Shown piece after piece: positions 57,840-64,000 of a DNA stretch of 64,000 nt. The notes below the pieces were generated by a model. That model ran no database searches, was not told where the DNA came from, and saw only the letters and a program-made list of their open reading frames with translations. The DNA is from Heliocidaris erythrogramma (lineage: Eukaryota; Echinodermata; Echinoidea; Camarodonta; Echinometridae): positions 29,445,162-29,509,161 of the forward strand of contig CM046864.1 of the NCBI GenBank assembly GCA_025617745.1, written 5' to 3'. Position 1 is the stretch's first letter. Each line of letters opens with the position of its first letter. The translations under genes were made by a program, and so were the position numbers.

Positions 57840-58225
57840 CCGTTAGGAAGAACTTTTGATATTTTCAGCAAAATCCAAAGTCAAAATCTTGTCCAAAACC
57901 GGAGAAATCCCCGCCGATTTGTTTCGCGATCGCGTGTTGTTTACAAACTGCCGATGTCTTAGACTAAAATCGGCCAATATAATTTTTGTCCACGAAGAAA
58001 CTCGGGATCGCAAGCGCACGATCGCGCACACAGAAAATCGGAACTTTTCCGTCTACGCCATAGGGACCGAATTTTTGAGGACAAAACTCTTTTGGGGAGA
58101 TGTCAGCGCCCGCGGCGACCAGGAAATGTACACAATGACTCCGATAGCTCGTTTCGCGAGAATCAACAGTAAATTACGGATTTCATTTTTGGAAATATCT
58201 TTTCCAACATTGGTGAGTTGAATTT
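57840..58225. other. CG-richer unassigned segment inside the inverted arms
   Basis: Open in two opposing frames with many CGATCGCG-type motifs and a possible donor GTGAGT at about 58212. No domain recognised; could be a promoter-like or exon-like part of the composite element. Confidence 0.3.
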
Positions 58226-59332
58226 ATTGTATTTCTTGGATATTTTGGGGTCAGTTTTTGAAAATTAAATGCCGATTTTGAGTGAATATTGGTGACTTTT
58301 GTGCAGTGGTGTTTTAAAAAGATGAGGTGTATGACTGCCTACATTATACACACGAAGTATAGGAATGTAGCTATGAGTGATTGTTGCCAATGACGTTATA
58401 CATGTAATTCAAATTCAGTATTTCTGACTCCTTCTCTCTTTTAATTTACATTTAGAATCAAGTAAACATTTAATACTGTATTTAATCTGTATTTAAAGCT
58501 TAATAAGAAAAAAAAAAAAAAAAACCCACATGCTTCAGCTCAGTTCCAACGAGCGCTTGCCTAGCCCTTTCATAGATGCAATCTTACCGATACGGAGCGG
58601 TACTTTGCGCCGTTTTTTCGGACATGCCTAGGTAACTCATGCATAGACATAGGGGCGCTGTTGTACCTGTGCTTACTGATGGGTTGAACATGTATTTTGG
58701 ATAATTATCAAGTAATGAGATGAAAACACTTGTGGGCTAAGTTAGTAGAAAATGGGGCTTCTAAATGCACATAATTGTGTGTGCGTGCATCATTTATACA
58801 TTAAGACATAACTTTTATAATATACACAAAGGAAGAAAATCTGTATCTGTATCTGTTGAATACTGCAAGCAAACTCCACTAACGGGATATACTGTTGCAG
58901 GCGCGTTTGCGGCTAGTGGAGTAGACTTAATACGTGTAATGGGCCCCGCGAATGAAAAAAGTTAAGTCCATGCATTTAGCATTGAAACTCAGACCTACAT
59001 GAAATACAAAATACTAGTATTCCTCACTATGTACACGACAACAAAAGAGAGCGGGCAAAATAGACAACCCCCCACCGCACCCCCACAACCGCTCCGGCAG
59101 ACAAAAGAACACCCCCTCATCGCCATTATGCAAAACAAGCGGAACAGGTGAAAATGCATGTGGCTCCTGTTCCACATAAAAAATTATATTCACATTACAG
59201 CAACGAAGGGACTCTCCTCCGTCCACCAGAGAAAATGCGGGAAGCACAGCGAGGAGCCGTATACCCCGTCCGCTTCCTTGCCTGGTTCATGTAGTGCCTA
59301 GTTCTTCTTTACTGAGAAAGGAGGGTTAAAGC

Positions 59333-59971
59333 CTACCTTCCCCGAAAAACGCTTCGTTCGCAGAACGAAACGTGTAATAGCCCTTTGTATTTGGGATCAC
59401 TACTTTTCAAATACTCAATTATTTTTCTTTCATTGGTTTCATTCAGTTCAGACAGGAGCATCGCTCTCTCGATAATATATTTTGGGCAATCTATAAGGTA
59501 ATGGCCGACAGTTTCAACCTGTTGACATCTGTCACAGAAACCAGTTGGATGCATACCTAGTCTTAATAGATCATGGTTGAGACCTATCACTCCAACTCAA
59601 AGACGATGGAGTATAATTTCTTGTTGTCTACCTAGGTTACAAGTGTAAGTGGATGTAACTGATGACTGCAGCTCTTTTAAACTGGAATTTGATTGATTCC
59701 ATCTTTCTTGCCAGAGTACTTTGGAACTCTGAACTATAAGTTGTTTTATTTCTGAAAGTGTTATTTTGTTATATATTTCAATATTTTTGGATAGAGCAGC
59801 TTTTGCGCACGAGTCTACTATTTCATTGCCCGTGATTCCACAGTGTCCTGGGATCCATTCCAAATATATATCTATTCCTTTGTACTTAAGCCTCGTACTA
59901 ATTGTTAGAATTTCATTAATAGTTGGTTCATGTATTTTGTATGGTGTCTGTGAATGTCCTGTTGAGTACAA
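59333..59971 (-). mobile_element. non-LTR retrotransposon 3' fragment, RNase H domain
   Basis: Minus-strand frame with YLEWIPGHCGITGNEIVDSC (RNase HI of I/jockey-type LINEs), then LGRQQEIILHRL, an in-frame TGA at 59597-59599, and VIGLNHDLLRLGMHPTGFC with a CxxC...HxxxxC finger. The TGA replaces the arginine usual in HRLR. 5' truncated, dead copy. Confidence 0.85.
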
Positions 59972-60483
59972 TTACAACGACAAACAAAACGATGGGAAAC
60001 ATTTGTCCATGTTTTATTCAGAAACAGCTTGAGGGTGTATGTATGCAAAAATTAATAACGATCGATCGCTATGAATCAAGCTCTAATAGCGTTTGATTGA
60101 AGGGGGGGGGGCTTTGTGTTACGGATTTTAGCGATTGATTGCCATTAGCGCTTGATCGGAGTTTAGCGATTAATCGCTAAACACTCTTTATGTTACGGGG
60201 CCCAGGTCACGCCAAACAAAAATAATAATAAATAAATAAATACAAAAATCCTAGCTACGCCACTTGCCCTTTCGTCCCCGTGTTTTAATGCATAATTATT
60301 CAATTCTCCTATTTATTTTGCACAAATAATGATTTCCTTGTCAAAAGCTTTCTTTAGATACTGTTTTATTATATTTTCTACATCGAAACGAAAAAACCAG
60401 CAAGAGTACATTTTTCAAAAATTTCTAAAACGTCTGTTACAAAAGTCTACCCAACACACCCATTCGAGGAAACCCCCCCCCAG

Positions 60484-60515
<32 letters not shown>

Positions 60516-61439
60516 TGTCTCGAAGTGGCGCGTTCATTGAACTTCTCGCTGGGAACGGGTCCATTCGAGATAACCGGAGGGGGGGCTCGTCTCGAAAGGG
60601 TGTGCCCGTTCCCGCTCCCATCCCGCTCCCGCAACCCACCCATTCGAGACAAGCCGGCCCACCCATGGTTAATTGAACACGTACAATCAGACGGGAGGCT
60701 ATTTCTGATTACACCAACTACTACACGTGGGACTTCACAGGCTACCTTGCGAAACAAATCGCGTCCCTATTTACCCTGCTTGACACTTCACTACACAATA
60801 ATGACAATATGAATTATGCATTTGTCATTTCACAAACACAATCAAACAATATGTCTAATATCTCATTAAGATTATCAAGGCGCTCACCTAATGAGGAAAT
60901 ATTTAACTCTGGCTACCCCGGTTGAATTTTCACTTTTAGATTTTCAGCATGCAATCTATGATGTGGACCTTGTGTTGCCAATTTGCTATTATATTGCTAG
61001 CTAGCTATAGCCAAAGATTCACGATAGCTATCGCGATCGCTTACCCGTAAAATATATCAATTAATAAAAAATATATTCATTTTTTTTTATTGGTAGGAAT
61101 CCCGGGCAGGATTATTAGAGGCGGGCCAAATGTACCAACCGCGTACCAGGATTTCATTTTTTTTTTTTTTTTTTTGGGGGGGGGTGGGTGCAGAGAGGGA
61201 GTTCCCCCCCCCCCCCCTTCTCGCGGGAAGTGCGAAAACTTTGACGTTTTAGCAAATTTTGAGAGAAAGATAACGGCTCTTAGCGCCTTTTTCTCTCACT
61301 TCCCCCCGCATTTTCGCTCTCGCTTTTTTTTTCAGTTGGCGCTTTGGGGGGCGACCGCCACCCCCCTGAAATGCACCAAATAAGATGATAAAGATTGATT
61401 CAATCTCATTTATACAAAAAAAACCAAGGATAGCATCAT

Positions 61440-62450
61440 TCAATGTATAGCTAATTTGGGTGTCACACCCTTAAAAATTTGTCGGCAAATTTGGGTGTCA
61501 CAAAGCACCCCCCCCCCCCCCCACCCACACACACACACTCACATACACACTCAAAACTGCTGTTGAAAATGCGCCGCCTCTGTCGGTAAAAAAAAAAGGA
61601 GGGGGAGAGGGAAGAGGAAAGGGAAAAGGAGAAAAGAGAAAGGAGAAGAAAAAAAAAGCAAAGAAGGAAAGGAAAAGGGAAGGGGGAAAAAAGAAGGAAA
61701 AGCTGCCATATTTGTTGGGCTTGCTCGCTTCACTCGCTCGCAAAAACACTGGAAAGTTCACCCGGGGTCGACTACTGAATTCTTCAACTCTCATATATGA
61801 TGCTTAGCAGCACAGGAGCCACCCGCTTTCCGTAGTCTATGGGTTAATATTCGGGCAAAAGGCGTCCCCCTTCGGCAAAAAGCGTCAGCCCCCTCCTTGC
61901 AAAAATGGACCTGTATGATCAAGACCTCTACAACTGTGAATTTCTTTTATCATTATTTGTGGGGGAGGGGGATTATATAGGGTGCAGCATTTTTGTCGGC
62001 AAATTTGGGTGTCATACCCCCCCCCCCAATTCAAAATGTTCTAGCGACGCCCCTGTTGTGTATTGCCACCACTAGAGGGGGAGGTGGGGGTATCAACCCA
62101 TTCCCCCCCCCCCCCCCACACACACACACACCGTACACGCTCAAAATTGCTGTCGGGAAATACGCCACCTCTGTCGGAAAAAAGGGGGAAGGGAGAGGGA
62201 AGAGGAAAGGGAAAAGGAGACAAGAGAAAGGAGAAGAAAAAAAAAGGAAAAAAAAGAAAAGGGAAAGGAAAGGAAAGGAAAACAAAAACAGAAAGAAAAG
62301 AGGGAAAAGAAAAAGGAAGGAAAGAAAAAGAAGGAAAAGCTGGCAATTATTTTGCTCGCTTGCTCGCTTCGATCACTCGCAAAAACACTGGGAAGTTAAT
62401 ATTTGGGCAAAAGGCGACCCCCTTCGGCAATAGGATTGCAGCCCCCCCCC
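61440..62450. repeat. diverged tandem duplication of about 550 bp
   Basis: GGCAAATTTGGGTGTCA, a C-run, (CA)n, CTCAAAA.TGCTGT, CGCC.CCTCTGTCGG and a purine tract GAGGGAAGAGGAAAGGGAAA occur in the same order at 61480-61740 and 62000-62400. Low-complexity frames here are not genes. Confidence 0.75.
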
Positions 62451-62654
62451 CCCCCCTCCCCCAGGTTTTCAAAGTTCTGATATTGGGACAACCACCACTT
62501 CATATTCGGGCAACGAATTGAGGTGTACATTTTTTCTACAAAAACATATTTTAAAAAATTGCGAGCGAGCCAAAAGTTGATATTCAGGCAATGGGCTGCA
62601 GCCCCTCTCCCCCAATGATTTTCAAAGTTCCGATATTCGGGCAACCATTCACAC

Positions 62655-64000
62655 TTCATATAACTATTTTTGTGAAAGATGTTAGTTCCATAGAAAAGCT
62701 AAAAATGATTTTGGAAGACTTTGAAAATGTCAGTGGTTTAAAGGTCAGCAAGGAAAAAACAATCTTTATTAGGTTATAGGTTATGAGAGGTAGAACCTTG
62801 TTCACTTTTATTTTGACATAGTGTGGAGGAAATAAAAATCTAGGGAGTTCATTTTTCAAGAAATGTTAAAAGAAAGAATGAAGTGAATTATAAAGAAATA
62901 CTAAGTTGAATAAAGCGTCTGGTTGGCTGGTGGAAGCAACGGGATCTCACTATTTTGGGGAGAATTCAGTTGTTAAAAAAGTATGTTCTTTCAAAAATTA
63001 ATTATATCTCCACCTTAATAGTGGTCCCACATGATATTTTTAGGGAGGTTGAAAGAATATCGTTTGAATTCGTGTGGGGAGGGATAATTTGATAGAATAT
63101 AAAAAGGAAAGTATTGTACAAAGATTATCAATTCGGAGGGTTGAGAATGAATAATTTTGGAATTTTCGCTAAAAGTCAACGATTAATGTGGTTGAAGCGT
63201 TTACTGAATGAGGAAGAGTTGTCAGGATGAAAGACAATATTTGGTTTTTTGTTGTTCAAAGATGGGAGGTCGTTTTGTGTTTTTATGTAACTATGATACT
63301 GGTAAAATGGATCTTAAGAACATACCCCCTTTCTATATAGAACTTTTATGAGTTTGGCAAGAAATGAAAAATGTAGATTTTATGAAGAAGGTAGACATAA
63401 CCTTATATACACTGTAAAAATTATCTGTATATTTACAGGGGAAAAAATACAGATTAGTTCTGTATTTATACTCATAACAGCTAATCTGATGTTATTTGTA
63501 CATCAATGTCATAGGAAAAAGTAACAACAGGCTAATCTGTATTTTTACATCAGAAGTTATGGTGACTCTGCTGACACCAGATTTGCTGTAAAATTACAAA
63601 CAATTTTTTTTTTACAGTGATACAGATGTGTGTGTATATAAGAAATAAAACGTTTTATGATGAAGATTTGTTTAAAAAGGGAATATGCATGTTTTGGGAT
63701 GTTATGGACAATAGAATATTAAACCGTATACTCATTTTTGGAATATGGGAATTAAAGGTAATAGCTTGTTAAAATTACATGACATATGTTCAGTTATTCC
63801 AGATAAATATAAGGAGGAAATTTTATGTATATTGATACTTCTAAAAACGATATACTTTCAGAAAATGTTGAACCATTGTCTGCATGGATTGAAATCAAGA
63901 AAAGTTTATAATTACTTTATAAAGCAGCTGCAGAATGATTTTGTTCTACAGGTAAGGGATGGACATAGTCAGTTTAGTTTCACGCCATGGAACTGAGAGA
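62655..64000 (+). mobile_element. decayed L1-like LINE ORF2, 5' truncated, runs off the window
   Basis: Conceptual frames give KDVSSIEKLKMILEDF...SGLKVSKEKT (RT palm/thumb), then with frameshifts KVLYKDYQFGGLRMNNF and SQRLMWLKRLLNEEE, and after the MITE FYDEDLFKKGICMFWDV. This order is the RT C-terminal and post-RT part of L1/Tx1-type ORF2. Multiple stops and frameshifts. Confidence 0.8.
63410..63619. mobile_element. 210 bp MITE inserted in the LINE
   Basis: CACTGTAAAAATTATCTGTA left, TTTTTTTTTTACAGTG right; flanked by ATA on both sides. The LINE reading resumes after it. Confidence 0.85.

Larger units (their letters stand above)
56397..60662. mobile_element. 4.3 kb composite with about 430 bp inverted arms
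   Basis: Left arm 56397-56827, right arm 60203-60662, nearly exact inverse copies (GGCTTGTCTCGAA, GGGAGCGGGAACGGGCACAC, CACTTGCCCTTTCGTCCCCG). The right arm has a long C-run expansion. The interior includes a LINE fragment and unassigned sequence. Confidence 0.7.

Noticed and set aside
61498-62521. Lys/Arg/Glu-rich and Phe/Ser/Pro-rich ORFs on both strands
   Set aside because: Overlapping frames in purine tracts, C-runs and CA repeats of a duplicated low-complexity region.

Overview
The window is metazoan nuclear DNA: one long split gene with GT-AG introns on the minus strand, set in repeat-rich, AT-rich sequence. The abundance of small foldback (MITE-like) elements, ACATGTACATGT-type runs, tRNA-derived SINE pieces and the close match of the gene to its vertebrate counterpart suggest a marine deuterostome, most likely an echinoderm such as a sea urchin. 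The species call is an inference from repeat style and protein similarity; hemichordate or amphioxus are not excluded.

The only host gene I can support is a complete coding region for GNPTAB, the alpha/beta precursor of UDP-GlcNAc:lysosomal-enzyme N-acetylglucosamine-1-phosphotransferase, the Golgi enzyme that starts the mannose 6-phosphate tag. It runs from the ATG at 54364 down to the stop at 4244 in 28 coding exons. All 28 boundaries join in frame to 1,962 codons plus stop. Order in the protein: N-terminal membrane anchor, Stealth CR1, a weakly conserved spacer, Stealth CR2, two Notch-like LNR modules, a DMAP1-binding-like segment, a very large Gln/Gly/Asn-rich insert carried by one 2.7 kb exon, a site-1-protease motif (RRLL before D), Stealth CR3, an EF-hand, CR4, a C-terminal membrane anchor and a short basic tail. 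The human protein is about 1,256 residues, so the extra length is almost all in that single exon (13304-15999).

Layout: 1-4243 is downstream of the gene (3' UTR, SINE pieces, small foldback elements). 4244-39314 holds exons 28 to 2 with introns of 91 bp to 3.9 kb, many packed with nested MITEs. Intron 1 (39315-54250) is 14.9 kb and contains three related 2.5-3 kb repeat units (42005-51286), each with hairpin ends, TGACGTCA-rich sequence, a tRNA-like module and a central ATC microsatellite; they resemble non-autonomous Helentron-type elements in tandem and nested arrangement. 52292-53316 is a tandem-repeat element. 54365-64000 is upstream of the gene and holds a 4.3 kb structure with long inverted arms, the RNase H end of a non-LTR retrotransposon, and a second decayed LINE with a MITE inserted in it, running off the window end.

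Several insertions can be proved inside the window because an uninterrupted paralogous copy is also present: a 312 bp MITE with a 3 bp ATT duplication, a TTAA-flanked piggyBac-like element inside that same MITE family, and an 868 bp foldback carrying an inverted pair of tRNA-like sequences.
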